Positions 1-8,927 are shown, counted from the first letter of the stretch. The stretch: 64,000 nucleotides of DNA from Deltaproteobacteria bacterium (GCA_005888095.1 VBKF01000106.1:35208-99207); one strand, 5' to 3'. Numbers and translations: made by a program. Notes: a model not told the origin generated them from the sequence alone.

Positions 1-2
1 GC

Positions 3-1211
3 GAGTTCCTTGCCGGACTCGGCGCCGTTCTCGTCGCACTGGCCTCCCCCTTCACACGGCTCCGGCAGGTCTACGCCGCGGCGCACGGGCGATTCTTCAC
101 CGCGCACGAGTTCGCCACGCTCGAGGCGCTCTGCGACCGCATCCTGCCCGCGGACCGCGACCCCGGCGCCCGGGACCTGGGCGCCGCAACCTACATCGAG
201 CGGCTGCTGACGGCGTTCGACCGGCCCGTGCCCCTGATCTTCGCCGGTGGACCCTTCAGCAACCGTAATCCCTTCCCCGATAACGCCACCGGTACGCCGT
301 CCAGCAAGCGGCCGAGGGACGCCTTCCGGCGCTTCATCCGCCTGACGCGCTGGCAGCGGCTGCGGTGGCGGGCCGAGCTCTTCGGCTCGGATCACGTGAC
401 CGGGGCCGCCTTCAACGATGCCGCCGCGGGCGGCCGCCTGCCGGGCCTCCGCCAGATCTACCGCGAGGGGCTCCGGAAGGTGGATGGCACGGCGCGCAGC
501 ATGGCGGGGGCCCCTTACACGGAGCTGTCGAGCGATCAGCAGGATGCGATCCTCGCCACCCTCGACCGGACCGTCTTCAAACCCGACGCGCGCCGCGGGA
601 TGAGCTTCGTCGACGTGCTGATCCAGCACACGCTCGAGGGCTGCTTCTCGCTTCCCGAGTACGGCGGGAACCGGGACGCCCTCGGCTGGACGCTGCTGGG
701 CCTCGAGGGCGATGACCAGCCGCTCGGCTACTCGATCTACTCGGCCGCAAAGGACGGCTACAACGAGCGGTGTGAATCTCTGGCGTGGGGCGTTACGTCC
801 CGCCCGGGCGGCGGGGCGGGACGCGCAAGCGCTGCCAGAGCCAGCGGGTCGCGAAGAAGCCCGCGACGGGCGCCACCGCCGCGCAGTAGTTCCAGGGTGA
901 GGGCAGGAGCGTCCAGAGCAGAAGCGTCATCGGCCGGACTCGTCTCCCCCCGCTGTGACCGCCGGGAGCAAACACGATGCCGGCGGGAAGGGGTCCCGGG
1001 ACATCCGGATGGCCTCCGTCCGTGCACGGTCGGGCGCCCCTGCGGCGCGGCCGCCCCGGCGGGCGGTAGGAAGGACCTCCGCTGCGGGCTATCATGCGCG
1101 CCGTGGCCGACGATTTCCTCGACGTGCGAGCGCATGGGTTCGCGCGGGTGGCGGTCTGCGTGCCCCAGGTCCGGGTTGCCGACCCGAGCTTCAACGCCGA
1201 CGCGCACCTGA
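3..1211 (+). CDS. Gluconate 2-dehydrogenase subunit 3-like protein, 5' partial, abnormal 3' end
   Basis: The frame is open from the left edge. It begins with the end of a hydrophobic, probably Tat-type leader (FLAGLGAVLVALASPF) followed by FFTAHEFATLEALCDRILPADRDPGA, the hallmark of the small subunit that accompanies membrane-bound GMC-type flavin dehydrogenases. Family-like sequence runs to about base 770 (GYSIYSAAKDGYNER, about residue 256). After that the frame stays open for about 146 codons of Arg/Ser-rich sequence that looks non-coding and runs into nadE. The natural stop has probably been lost; a 1-base shift near 770 would use the TGA at 773-775. The flavoprotein partner would lie outside the window. 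Family assignment is fairly sure; the true end is not. Confidence 0.6.
   Translation, partial: EFLAGLGAVLVALASPFTRLRQVYAAAHGRFFTAHEFATLEALCDRILPADRDPGARDLGAATYIERLLTAFDRPVPLIFAGGPFSNRNPFPDNATGTPSSKRPRDAFRRFIRLTRWQRLRWRAELFGSDHVTGAAFNDAAAGGRLPGLRQIYREGLRKVDGTARSMAGAPYTELSSDQQDAILATLDRTVFKPDARRGMSFVDVLIQHTLEGCFSLPEYGGNRDALGWTLLGLEGDDQPLGYSIYSAAKDGYNERCESLAWGVTSRPGGGAGRASAARASGSRRSPRRAPPPRSSSRVRAGASRAEASSAGLVSPRCDRREQTRCRREGVPGHPDGLRPCTVGRPCGAAAPAGGRKDLRCGLSCAPWPTISSTCERMGSRGWRSACPRSGLPTRASTPTRT
793..930 (-). CDS. Possible small membrane protein (45 aa)
   Basis: A 45-residue reading frame with an ATG at 930 and a GGGGGGAGA ribosome-binding-like stretch about 9 bases upstream. The product has one hydrophobic stretch rich in Trp and Phe (about residues 3-35) and an Arg/Pro-rich tail, as in small single-pass or re-entrant membrane proteins. 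It sits tail to tail with the GMC-subunit gene, in the stretch where that gene's frame runs on without homology. I do not recognise a family. The region holds no other credible gene, but so short an ORF in GC-rich DNA may be chance. Confidence 0.3.
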   Translation of the reverse strand: MTLLLWTLLPSPWNYCAAVAPVAGFFATRWLWQRLRVPPRRPGGT

Positions 1212-3181
1212 CGCTCCTCGAGCGCGTCCTCGGACAGGGCGCGCACTACGCGCTCTGCCCCGAGCTCGGCCTCTCGGGCTACACGTGCGGCGACCTCTTC
1301 TTCCAGGACACGCTCCTCCGCGCCACCCTCGACGGCCTTGCCCGAGTCGCGGAGCGCACCGCCCGGTGGAACCTCCTGATCTCCGTCGGACTCCCCCTCG
1401 TGGTCGACGACCTGCTGTTCAACTGCGCCGTGACGCTCTACCGTGGCCGACCGGTCGCGGTGACGCCCAAGGCCTACCCGCCGAACTACCGGGAATTCTA
1501 CGAGCTCCGCTGGTTCCACCCCGCCACCGACGCGCGCTCGACCGAGGTGACCCTGCTCGGCCACCGCGTTCCCTTCGGGACCGACGTGCTCGTCCGCGCC
1601 GGCCACCTACCCGACTTCGTGCTCCACACCGACATCTGCGAGGACCTCTGGACCCCCGTGCCGCCGAGCACGATCGGCGCGCTCTCCGGCGCCACGGTCC
1701 TGGCGAATCTCTCCGCCTCCAACGTGACCGTCGGCAAGTGGGAGTACCGTCAGGATCTCGTGCGCTCCTCCTCGGTCAAGAACCTGGCCGTCCAGCTCTA
1801 CAGCGCGGCGGGCTTCGGGGAGTCGACCGCGGACCTCGCCTGGGACGGCCATGGGCTCGTCGCGGAGCGCGGCGAGATCGTCGGCGAGACGGAGCGCTTC
1901 TCCCTCACCGGCAACTCGGTGACCGTCGACATCGACCTCCGCGCGCTCGTCGAGGACCGCCTCCGCCAGAGCTCGTGGGGGCAGAACGCCGCGCACTACG
2001 GACGGGCACTGCGAATCGTCGACGTGGGTCAGGACGCGGACGCTCGCGACGCCGGCCTCTACCACCGCTTCCTCCGCCGTATCGAGCCCCACCCCTTCGT
2101 GCCGGCCGATCCGGCCAAACGCGACATCCGCTGCCGCGAGACGTTCCTGATCACGGCCACCTCCCTGGCCCGCCGGATCGAGACGCTCCCGGAAGACGCC
2201 CGCCGCGTGATCCTCGGGGTGTCCGGCGGGCAGGACTCGGCGCAGGCGCTCCTGGTCGCCGCGCACGCCATGGACCTCCTCGGGTTGCCGCGCTCACGCA
2301 TCATCGGCGTCACGCTGCCGGGCTTCGGGACCTCGAAGCGGACTTACGCGAACGCCTGCGCGCTCGTGCGCGCGCTCGGCGCGACGCTGCGCGAGGTCGA
2401 CATCAAGTCCATCGCCAGCGAGGTGTTCGCGTCCATCGGGCACGACCCCAAGGTCGAGGACGTCACCTTCGAGAACGTCCAGGCCTGGACGCGCAAGTTC
2501 CTCCTCTTCTCGCTCGCCTCGCACGAACGCGGCATCGACCTCGGCACCGGAGATCTCACCGAGCTCGCCCTCGGCTTCGCGACCTATGGCGGCGACCACA
2601 TGTCGCACTACGGCGTCAACGCCGGCGTGCCGAAGACGCTGGTCTCCGAGCTCATCCGCTGGGCGGCCGAGACGATCTTCAAGGACGAGCCGGAGGTCGC
2701 GGCGGTGCTGCGCGGCATCCTCCAGACGCCGATCAGCCCGGAGCTCCTCCGCCTCGGGCGGAGTGGCGAGATCGCGCAGAAGGCCGAGGAGATCGTCGGC
2801 CCCTACGAGCTGCACGACTTCTTCCTCTACTACTTCCTGCGCTTCGGCTTCGGGCCGCGCCGCATCGCGCGCATGGCGCTCCATGCGTTCGAGGGCCGGT
2901 ACCCGCTCGCCACGATCCGGCGCTGGCTCGCCGTCTTCCTCGAGCGCTTCTTCGCGAACCAGTTCAAGCGGGACTGCCTGCCCGACGCCCCGAAGGTCGG
3001 CTCGGGCGGCTCCCTCTCGCCGCGCGGCGACTGGCGGATGCCCTCCGACGCGTCGGCGGCCGCGTGGCGCGCCGAGGTCGACAGCATCCCGCAAGACGTC
3101 GGTGAGCGGCGGCCGCCTGCTCCTCGGACGCTGGCGGAAGCGCGCGCCCGCGAGCGCCGCACGGGCCCCCGCCGGCGTTAG
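1094..3181 (+). CDS. nadE: Glutamine-dependent NAD+ synthetase
   Basis: Catalyses the last step of NAD biosynthesis, ATP-dependent amidation of nicotinic acid adenine dinucleotide, using ammonia released from glutamine. The 695-residue protein has an N-terminal nitrilase/amidase domain (about 15-290) with the Glu-Lys-Cys triad visible as E57 (PELGLSGY), K126 (TPKAYPPNYREFYE) and C182 (DICEDLW). A C-terminal synthetase domain carries the ATP pyrophosphatase P-loop SGGQDS at 377-382 and the GTGDLTELALGFATYGGD substrate region. Length matches the long, glutamine-using form. The ATG at 1094 precedes a family-like N-terminus; no strong Shine-Dalgarno is seen. Its stop codon overlaps that of convergent infA (shared TTAG). 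Confidence 0.95.
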   Translation: MRAVADDFLDVRAHGFARVAVCVPQVRVADPSFNADAHLTLLERVLGQGAHYALCPELGLSGYTCGDLFFQDTLLRATLDGLARVAERTARWNLLISVGLPLVVDDLLFNCAVTLYRGRPVAVTPKAYPPNYREFYELRWFHPATDARSTEVTLLGHRVPFGTDVLVRAGHLPDFVLHTDICEDLWTPVPPSTIGALSGATVLANLSASNVTVGKWEYRQDLVRSSSVKNLAVQLYSAAGFGESTADLAWDGHGLVAERGEIVGETERFSLTGNSVTVDIDLRALVEDRLRQSSWGQNAAHYGRALRIVDVGQDADARDAGLYHRFLRRIEPHPFVPADPAKRDIRCRETFLITATSLARRIETLPEDARRVILGVSGGQDSAQALLVAAHAMDLLGLPRSRIIGVTLPGFGTSKRTYANACALVRALGATLREVDIKSIASEVFASIGHDPKVEDVTFENVQAWTRKFLLFSLASHERGIDLGTGDLTELALGFATYGGDHMSHYGVNAGVPKTLVSELIRWAAETIFKDEPEVAAVLRGILQTPISPELLRLGRSGEIAQKAEEIVGPYELHDFFLYYFLRFGFGPRRIARMALHAFEGRYPLATIRRWLAVFLERFFANQFKRDCLPDAPKVGSGGSLSPRGDWRMPSDASAAAWRAEVDSIPQDVGERRPPAPRTLAEARARERRTGPRRR

Positions 3182-3396
3182 CCGCCGCGGAAGACGATCA
3201 GACCGTGCGTCGGGTCGTAGGGCGAGACCGCGATCGTCACCCGATCGCCGGGGATCACGCGGATGTGGAAGCGGCGCATGCGCCCGCCGATCTTGGCGAG
3301 GAACTCCATGCCGTTGTCGCCCTTGACGCGGTAGTTCCCGCCGGCGAGCGCCTCGATGATCGTCCCCTTGATCTGGATCAGATCGTCGCGAGCCAA
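3178..3396 (-). CDS. infA: Translation initiation factor IF-1
   Basis: The 72-residue single OB-fold protein binds the 30S A site during initiation. The sequence is family-typical throughout: ARDDLIQIKGTIIEAL at the start, then FLAKIGGRMRRFHIRVIPGDRVTI. The start is a TTG at 3396, with GGGAGGA positioned 5-6 bases upstream; there is no ATG that would give the conserved N-terminus. It stands alone rather than in a ribosomal-protein operon. The gene is convergent with nadE and their stop codons overlap by 3 bases (TAA on this strand, TAG on the other). Confidence 0.96.
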   Translation of the reverse strand: MARDDLIQIKGTIIEALAGGNYRVKGDNGMEFLAKIGGRMRRFHIRVIPGDRVTIAVSPYDPTHGLIVFRGG

Positions 3397-3433
3397 ACGT
3401 CCTCCCGAAGCTTATCCGGCGTCGTTACCACAG

Positions 3434-3446
3434 CGGTCCTGGACCG
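3434..3446. promoter_or_regulatory. 13-bp perfect palindrome between divergent genes
   Basis: CGGTCC-T-GGACCG lies in the 78-bp gap between the divergently read infA (start 3396) and phosphotransferase (start 3475). It could be an operator or part of a promoter region. No convincing -35/-10 pair was found beside it, so function is speculative. Confidence 0.25.
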
Positions 3447-3474
3447 GCAACGCTCGACGGGCTAGACGGCTCGC

Positions 3475-4518
3475 ATGCCGGACGACCTGACCCGGCTGCT
3501 GTGCGACCCGGCGCGCCTCGGGCCATGGCTCGACGCCCAAGACCTGGAGGTAAGCCTGGAGGGGGGCCGGCCGCTCACCGTCGAGCGTATCACCACGGGC
3601 CACTCCAACGAGACCTTCCTCGTCCGCCGCGGTGGCTCGGCCTGGATCCTGCGCCGGCCGCCGCGCGTGCCGCTCGCGCCGACGGCGCACGACATGGTGC
3701 GCGAGGCACGCCTGCTGCGCGCGCTCGCCGGGACGGCCGTCCCCGTGCCCCGCCTCGTCGCCGCCTGCGCGGACGCGAGCGTGATCGGGGCATCGTTTCA
3801 CCTGACCGAGCGCCTCGACGGCTGGGTGATCCGCGACCGCGTGCCGGAGCCGTTGCTCGCCGACGCCGCCCGGCCGCGGGTGGGCGAGGCGTTCATCGAC
3901 GCGCTCGTCGCGCTCCACGCCGCCGAATGGCGCGCGCTCAGCCTCGAGGACTTCGGCCGGCCGGACGGCTTCCTCGACCGCCAGGTCACGCGCTGGACGC
4001 GACAGCTCGAGAGCTACCGCCAGCGCCCGCTGCCCGACATGGACGCGCTCGCCGCCTGGCTCGCGGGCCACCGCCCGCCCGGCGAGCCGCCGACGATCAT
4101 CCACGGCGACTACCACCTGGACAACGTCATGTTCGCGCCATCGCTTCCGCCGCGCGTGATCGCCATCCTCGACTGGGAGACGGCGACGATCGGCGACCCG
4201 CTCGTCGACCTCGGGCTGGCGACGGCACTCTGGCCGGACCCGGACGAGGAGCACCTCCCGCTCGGCGAGGGGCTCGACCTTGCCAGGCTCGGCCTCGGGT
4301 CCCGGCACGACCTCGCGCGCCGCTACGCCGAGCGGACGGGCCGCTCGATCGCCCCGCTACCCTACTACCAGGCGCTCGGCCTCTTCCGGCTGGCCTGCAT
4401 CCTCGAGGGCTCGTGGGCGCGGCACGTCCACGGCGCGGCGGACGACCCCGCGTTTGCGGCGCTCGGCGCGGGCGTGCCCGCGATGGCGCGGCGGGCGCGG
4501 CGTCTCTGCGGCGCCTAG
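3475..4518 (+). CDS. Phosphotransferase family protein (APH/ACAD10-11 kinase-like)
   Basis: This 347-residue protein has the protein-kinase-like fold of the aminoglycoside phosphotransferase (APH) family. Visible motifs are the glycine loop region ITTGHSNETFLV, the lysine-substituted strand WILRRPP, the catalytic loop IIHGDYHLDNVMF and the metal-binding ILDWETATIGDP. This subfamily is commonly encoded with acyl-CoA dehydrogenases and is the bacterial counterpart of the kinase domain of human ACAD10/ACAD11, which phosphorylate 4-hydroxyacyl-CoAs before dehydrogenation-type processing. Here the ACAD gene is the next gene and is convergent. Antibiotic resistance is not implied. The substrate is inferred only from context. 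Confidence 0.82.
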   Translation: MPDDLTRLLCDPARLGPWLDAQDLEVSLEGGRPLTVERITTGHSNETFLVRRGGSAWILRRPPRVPLAPTAHDMVREARLLRALAGTAVPVPRLVAACADASVIGASFHLTERLDGWVIRDRVPEPLLADAARPRVGEAFIDALVALHAAEWRALSLEDFGRPDGFLDRQVTRWTRQLESYRQRPLPDMDALAAWLAGHRPPGEPPTIIHGDYHLDNVMFAPSLPPRVIAILDWETATIGDPLVDLGLATALWPDPDEEHLPLGEGLDLARLGLGSRHDLARRYAERTGRSIAPLPYYQALGLFRLACILEGSWARHVHGAADDPAFAALGAGVPAMARRARRLCGA

Positions 4519-4623
4519 AGATCTCGTCTAGAGCGCGCCTCGAGATGGAATCTCCGCGCGCGGCGCGCGCGGCCGAGCGGAGCGAGCGGGGGAGTGAGGA
4601 CCCCGCGGGCTTCGCCCGACGGG

Positions 4624-4646
4624 GCGAGGGGCGGGGAGCCCCTCGC
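4624..4646. terminator. Terminator-like hairpin between convergent genes
   Basis: A perfect 9-bp stem (GCGAGGGGC / GCCCCTCGC) with a 5-base GGGGA loop lies between the convergent phosphotransferase and acyl-CoA dehydrogenase genes. No U-tract follows on either strand, so if it terminates transcription it is not a canonical intrinsic terminator. The rest of the 165-bp gap is GC-rich with short self-complementary runs. Confidence 0.5.
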
Positions 4647-4683
4647 TGATCTAGATCGCTGAACGCCCGTCTACCGGTGCGCG

Positions 4684-5883
4684 TCAGCCCGCGAACCGCT
4701 TGAGCTCCCGCCGCGCGATGACCGTCTTGTGCACCTCGTCGGGCCCGTCCGCGAGGCGCAGCATGCGAAGGTCGCGCCACATGCGCGCGAGCGGCGTGTC
4801 GTCGGAGACGCCGAGCGCGCCGTGCACCTGGATGGCCCGGTCGAGCACGTTCATGCAGACGTTGGCGGCGACCACCTTGATCATCGAGATCTCCTGCCGC
4901 GCCTCCTTCTTGCCGACCGTGTCCATCTTCCAGGCGGCATGGAGCACCAGCAGCCGTGCCTGGTCGACCTCCATGCGCGACATCGCGATCATGTCCTGCA
5001 CGAACTGCTTCTCGGCGAGCGGCCCGCCGAAGGCGACGCGCGTGTTGGCCCGCCGGCACATCATCTCGAGCGCCCGCTCGGCCGCGCCGATGGCCCGCAT
5101 GCAGTGATGGATGCGGCCAGGCCCGAGCCGAGCCTGAGCGATCATGAAGCCCGCGCCCTCGGGCCCGAGCAGGTTCTCCGCCGGCACACGACAGTCCTCG
5201 TAACGGATCTCGCAGTGCCCCCCGCCCCCGGCATGTCCCATCACCGGTACCGGCCGGATCAGGTTGAACCCCGGCGCGTCGGTCGGCACGAGGATCATGC
5301 TCGCGCGAAGGTGGGGTGCACTGTCGGGGTTGGTGACGGCCATGACGATGGCGACGCTCGCCCCGATGGCCCCCGACGTGAACCACTTGTGTCCGTTGAT
5401 CACCCAGTGTTTCCCGTCGCGCACGGCGCGCGTCCGCAGCAGCGTCGGGTCGGAACCCGCCACCTCGGGCTCGGTCATCGAGAAGCAGCTCCGGATGTCG
5501 CCTTCCAGGAGCGGCTCGAGCCACCGCTTCTTCTGCTCGGGGGTGCCGAACTCGGCCAGGATCTCCATGTTGCCGGTGTCGGGGGCGGCGCAGTTGAAGG
5601 CCGAGGAGGCGGCGAGGCTCCGGCCCATGATCTCGGCGAGCATGCCGTACTCCCAGTTCTTGAGGCCCGCGCCGTACTTCTCGTCGGGCAGGAAGAGGTT
5701 CCAGAGTCCCGCCGCCTTCGCCATCCGGCGGATGGTCACCAGCGACGGTGGATACGGCACCCCGGACCGGATGAGGTCGATCTCCGCCGCGATGGTCGGC
5801 TCGGCGGGGTACACGTGACGATCCATGAAGTCCGTGATGCGGGCCTTCAGCTCCTCGACTCTCGGCGACGGCGTGAAATCCAT
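4684..5883 (-). CDS. Acyl-CoA dehydrogenase family protein
   Basis: FAD enzyme of the acyl-CoA dehydrogenase superfamily, 399 residues, the usual length. It has the N-terminal helical domain (ITDFMDRHVYPAE), the middle beta domain with CFSMTEPEVAGSDPT and VINGHKWFTSGA (flavin/substrate binding), and a C-terminal helical domain with AIQVHGALGVSDDTPLARMWRDLRMLRLADGPDEVHKTVIARREL. The catalytic-base region and the HGALG motif resemble ACAD10/11-type long-chain enzymes. ATG at 5883 is preceded by GGGAGG. The convergent neighbour at 3475 is an ACAD10/11-like kinase, so the two may act on the same hydroxyacyl- or acyl-CoA substrates in beta-oxidation. Electrons would pass to an electron-transfer flavoprotein encoded elsewhere. 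Confidence 0.92.
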   Translation of the reverse strand: MDFTPSPRVEELKARITDFMDRHVYPAEPTIAAEIDLIRSGVPYPPSLVTIRRMAKAAGLWNLFLPDEKYGAGLKNWEYGMLAEIMGRSLAASSAFNCAAPDTGNMEILAEFGTPEQKKRWLEPLLEGDIRSCFSMTEPEVAGSDPTLLRTRAVRDGKHWVINGHKWFTSGAIGASVAIVMAVTNPDSAPHLRASMILVPTDAPGFNLIRPVPVMGHAGGGGHCEIRYEDCRVPAENLLGPEGAGFMIAQARLGPGRIHHCMRAIGAAERALEMMCRRANTRVAFGGPLAEKQFVQDMIAMSRMEVDQARLLVLHAAWKMDTVGKKEARQEISMIKVVAANVCMNVLDRAIQVHGALGVSDDTPLARMWRDLRMLRLADGPDEVHKTVIARRELKRFAG

Positions 5884-6076
5884 CTTCGACCTCCCGAAGT
5901 CTTCCGCTTACCGCTCATGCCGGGGCCGAGTCCAGCGCCCGTGTCGGTGAGCCGCCCGGGCGTCGCTCGACCGATGGTTGCCGGGAGATGGCCGCGCGTT
6001 GTACGGGTCTCGCGGTCTACACGATGGGTGCACTCTCCGCGCGTTGGTGTCTCGAACGGGTCGCCGCGTGGATCGG

Positions 6077-7204
6077 ATGACCGGTCCCTTGCCCATCGTC
6101 GGTGTACCCGGCTCCCCCTACAGAGCCTCCATGCGACCGAACGTCTACCGCGTTCACGGCATGATGCAGTCGTACTTCACCCGCAAGATGACCGGGTATC
6201 TCGACTACAAGACCATCCCGTGGCTGTTCCGCCGCTTTCCGGGCGTGAGCCCGGAGGCGACGGCGGCGGGCTTTCCGGGTGGCGTGCCGACCGTGCAGAC
6301 GCCGGCGGGCGAGTTCATGTGGGATTCGACGGCCATGATCCACCACCTGGAGCTGCGTTTTCCCCTCCCGTCCGTCCTTCCGGCAGACCCGGCGCAGCGC
6401 TTTCTCTGCTACGTGCTCGAGGACGCCGCCGACGAGTGGCTCTACCGGCCCGCCGTCGGCAGCCGCTGGTACTTCCCGGAGAACCACGCCGTCGGCGGCT
6501 TCGAGCTCGCGCGCGACATCGCCGTCAAGATGCCGGTCTCGTGCGATCAGGCCTATGCCGGCGTCGCTGCGCACGTGCGGAGCAGCTGCTCGCCTCTCGG
6601 CGTGACCGCCGACACCATCCAGCTCTGGGTCGACGACGTCCTGCGACCGTGGATGCGCGTCGTCGGCGCGCATCTGGCGCGCCGGCCCTACCTGTTCGGC
6701 GAACGGCCGTCGCTCGCCGACTTCGCGCTGTTCGGTGGCAACGCGGCGCACTTCGTCAACGATCCCCTCTGTCGACGCTGGACCGAGGAGGACGCCCCCG
6801 CCGTCGTGCAGCACACGCATCGTCTGCTGGAGCCAGAGGATCAAGAGTTCGGCGGGTGGGACGACCCGAACGTCGTGTCCGTGACGCTGACCGCGGTGCT
6901 CGCCGAGCTGGGTCGCCACTACCTCCCGTGGGTGAGCCGCGCGTGCGGCGACGGCGCCGCCGACGTCGTGTTCACGGGCGGTGCGCGCGTGGCGGTGCGG
7001 GCGACGGACTTCCTGCGCGACGCGCGCGCAACGCTCCTCGCCCGCTACGTCGAGAGTCGCTGCGGGCGGCTCGATGCCGTTCTCGATCGGGCGGGCATCC
7101 TGCCGTTCTTCGCGGACCACGTGGCACACGCGGGCTCGATCCCGGACTACCGCGAGCCGCCGCGACCGGCGCTGAACCGCCCGTTCCCTCCGGCGGACGC
7201 GTGA
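6077..7204 (+). CDS. Glutathione S-transferase-like protein
   Basis: A 375-residue protein with a thioredoxin-like N-terminal half (YRASMRPNVYRVHGMMQSYFTRKMTGYLDYKTIPW, then GVPTVQTPAGEFMWDSTAMIHHLE, the cis-Pro and Ser-Thr glutathione-site pattern). An all-alpha C-terminal half contains PYLFGERPSLADFALFG, the GST C-domain signature. It is longer than a classical GST (about 210 aa), with a C-terminal extension of unknown role. The ATG at 6077 was chosen over an upstream in-frame codon because sequence before it looks non-coding. It sits divergent from the acyl-CoA dehydrogenase and 70 bp before the AMP-forming ligase. Substrate unknown. Confidence 0.8.
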   Translation: MTGPLPIVGVPGSPYRASMRPNVYRVHGMMQSYFTRKMTGYLDYKTIPWLFRRFPGVSPEATAAGFPGGVPTVQTPAGEFMWDSTAMIHHLELRFPLPSVLPADPAQRFLCYVLEDAADEWLYRPAVGSRWYFPENHAVGGFELARDIAVKMPVSCDQAYAGVAAHVRSSCSPLGVTADTIQLWVDDVLRPWMRVVGAHLARRPYLFGERPSLADFALFGGNAAHFVNDPLCRRWTEEDAPAVVQHTHRLLEPEDQEFGGWDDPNVVSVTLTAVLAELGRHYLPWVSRACGDGAADVVFTGGARVAVRATDFLRDARATLLARYVESRCGRLDAVLDRAGILPFFADHVAHAGSIPDYREPPRPALNRPFPPADA

Positions 7205-7274
7205 GGTGCAACGTCCCGTCTACGCCGACCTCATTCCGGGACGGCACCCTTGGCCGCGCCCTGCCTCTCACGCT

Positions 7275-8927
7275 ATGACCCGCTCCATGCCGCGCTTCGA
7301 TTTCGATCCGGCTACGCTCCAGGTAATGCCATCCCCCGAGCGCTTCGCGGCCTTCGCCGAGGCGCTCGACAGCCTGACGCTCGCGAACCTGACCGACCGG
7401 CTGGGTGAAACCTTCGGCGCCCGGACCGCCTTCATCATGGAGCAGCCACTCGCCCTTCCGGGCGCGGGGCGCACCACGATCTCCTTTGCGGAGCTCGCGG
7501 GGCTCGTCGCGCGGGCGACCGGGGCCCTCGCCGCACTCGGTCTCGAGCGCGGCGACCGCGTCGCGCTCTGCACGCGGAACCGCATGGAGCTGGTCGTGGC
7601 GGAGTGGGCCGTGCTGCGCGCCGGGGGCGTGGCCGTACCGATCGGCGCCCGCCTTCCGGCCGACGAGATCGTCCGCATCATCGATGACGCCGGCGCACGG
7701 CTGCTCGTCACCGATCGAGCGGTCCTCGGCGGCCCCCTCGCTGGCCGCGCTCTCCGCGTCGCGCACCGCATCGTGGTCGACGGCGACGATCACCCTGGCG
7801 CCCTCGGTCTCGCGTCCCTTCTCGAGGCGGCCCGCCCGGTCGCACCGGCCGCAGTCGGCGAAGGCGATCTCGCCGTCATCTTCTACACCTCGGGCACGAC
7901 CGGCCGGGCCAAGGGCGTCATGCTGACGCACGGCAACCTCATGTTCGCGACGCGAGGCAGCCTCCGGCAGACGGCCTGGATGGGTCCGCCGCCGCCGCTC
8001 CTCGCCCTCATGGTGATGCCGCTCGCCAACACCTCGGGCCACCAGGCCCTCCTCTTCTCGATCGTGCGCGGCACCACCGTGATCGTCCTCGACCGCTTCG
8101 ACGCCCGCGCCATGCTCGACATCGTCGAGGGCCACCGCGTGAACATGCTCTCCGGCACGCCGACCATGTTCCGGCTCCTGTGGGAGGCGGGCGCGGCCGA
8201 GCGGGACCTCTCCTCCATCGTGTCCTTCGGTGGCGGGGGCGACTACTTCCATCAGGACCTGATCGACCGCTTTCGCACGCTGCCCCGCGGCGCGGACAGC
8301 CCCGTCTTCTTCGTCACCGGCTACGGCATGACCGAGACCGCTGGGCAGGTGACGCAGGCCTTCCCCGCGCCGGAGGTGGACGGCGACCTCGGCGTCGTCC
8401 AGCCCGAGATCGACTACCGCATCGTCGACCCGGACGGGCAGCCCGTCCGCCCGGGCGAGGTGGGCGAGCTCGAGGTGCGCGGCGCGAACGTCACGCCCGG
8501 GTACTGGCGGGCGCCCGAAGCGACCGCCGCGGCCTTCCACGACGGCTGGCTCCGCACCGGCGACATGGTGCGCGAGGGAGCTGAGCCCCGGCGGCTCTGC
8601 TTCGCGGGTCGCGCCAAGGACGTCGTCGTCTCCGGCGGCAACACCATCTACCCGCCCGAGATCGAGCGGGCGCTCCTCGAGCACCCGGCCGTGGCGCGGG
8701 CCGTCGTCCTCGGGGTGCCCGACGAGCGCATGGGCGAGGTCGTGGTCGCGGCCGTCGAGCCGCACGCGGGTGCTGTAGTCGACGAGGGGGCGCTCCTCGC
8801 CTGGATCGGCGAGCGGGTAGCACCCTACCAGCGCCCGCGCGCGGTGTACGTGATGGCGCTGGCGACCGGTGCGGATCTGAAGGTGAAGCGTCGCCTGGTA
8901 GCAGAGATCCTTCAGCGGCGCGGTTAG
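7275..8927 (+). CDS. Class I adenylate-forming enzyme (acyl-CoA synthetase-like)
   Basis: Activates a carboxylic acid as acyl-adenylate, most likely for transfer to CoA. The 550-residue protein shows the P-loop YTSGTTGRAKG (about 204-214), the adenine-binding GYGMTETAGQ, the hinge motif GWLRTGDMV followed by GRAKDVVVSGGNTIYPPEIE, and a C-terminal lysine region (TGADLKVKRRLVAEIL). These are the canonical A3-A10 motifs of fatty-acid or aryl-CoA ligases. The start could also be the ATG at 7287; no clear Shine-Dalgarno decides. It follows the GST-like gene on the same strand, and its neighbourhood (ACAD, kinase) suggests acyl-CoA catabolism. Chain length or aromatic specificity cannot be read from sequence. 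Confidence 0.9.
   Translation: MTRSMPRFDFDPATLQVMPSPERFAAFAEALDSLTLANLTDRLGETFGARTAFIMEQPLALPGAGRTTISFAELAGLVARATGALAALGLERGDRVALCTRNRMELVVAEWAVLRAGGVAVPIGARLPADEIVRIIDDAGARLLVTDRAVLGGPLAGRALRVAHRIVVDGDDHPGALGLASLLEAARPVAPAAVGEGDLAVIFYTSGTTGRAKGVMLTHGNLMFATRGSLRQTAWMGPPPPLLALMVMPLANTSGHQALLFSIVRGTTVIVLDRFDARAMLDIVEGHRVNMLSGTPTMFRLLWEAGAAERDLSSIVSFGGGGDYFHQDLIDRFRTLPRGADSPVFFVTGYGMTETAGQVTQAFPAPEVDGDLGVVQPEIDYRIVDPDGQPVRPGEVGELEVRGANVTPGYWRAPEATAAAFHDGWLRTGDMVREGAEPRRLCFAGRAKDVVVSGGNTIYPPEIERALLEHPAVARAVVLGVPDERMGEVVVAAVEPHAGAVVDEGALLAWIGERVAPYQRPRAVYVMALATGADLKVKRRLVAEILQRRG

Noticed and set aside
3475..4518. Antibiotic-resistance phosphotransferase
   Set aside because: The sequence matches the ACAD-associated APH-like subfamily, and context is acyl-CoA metabolism, not resistance.
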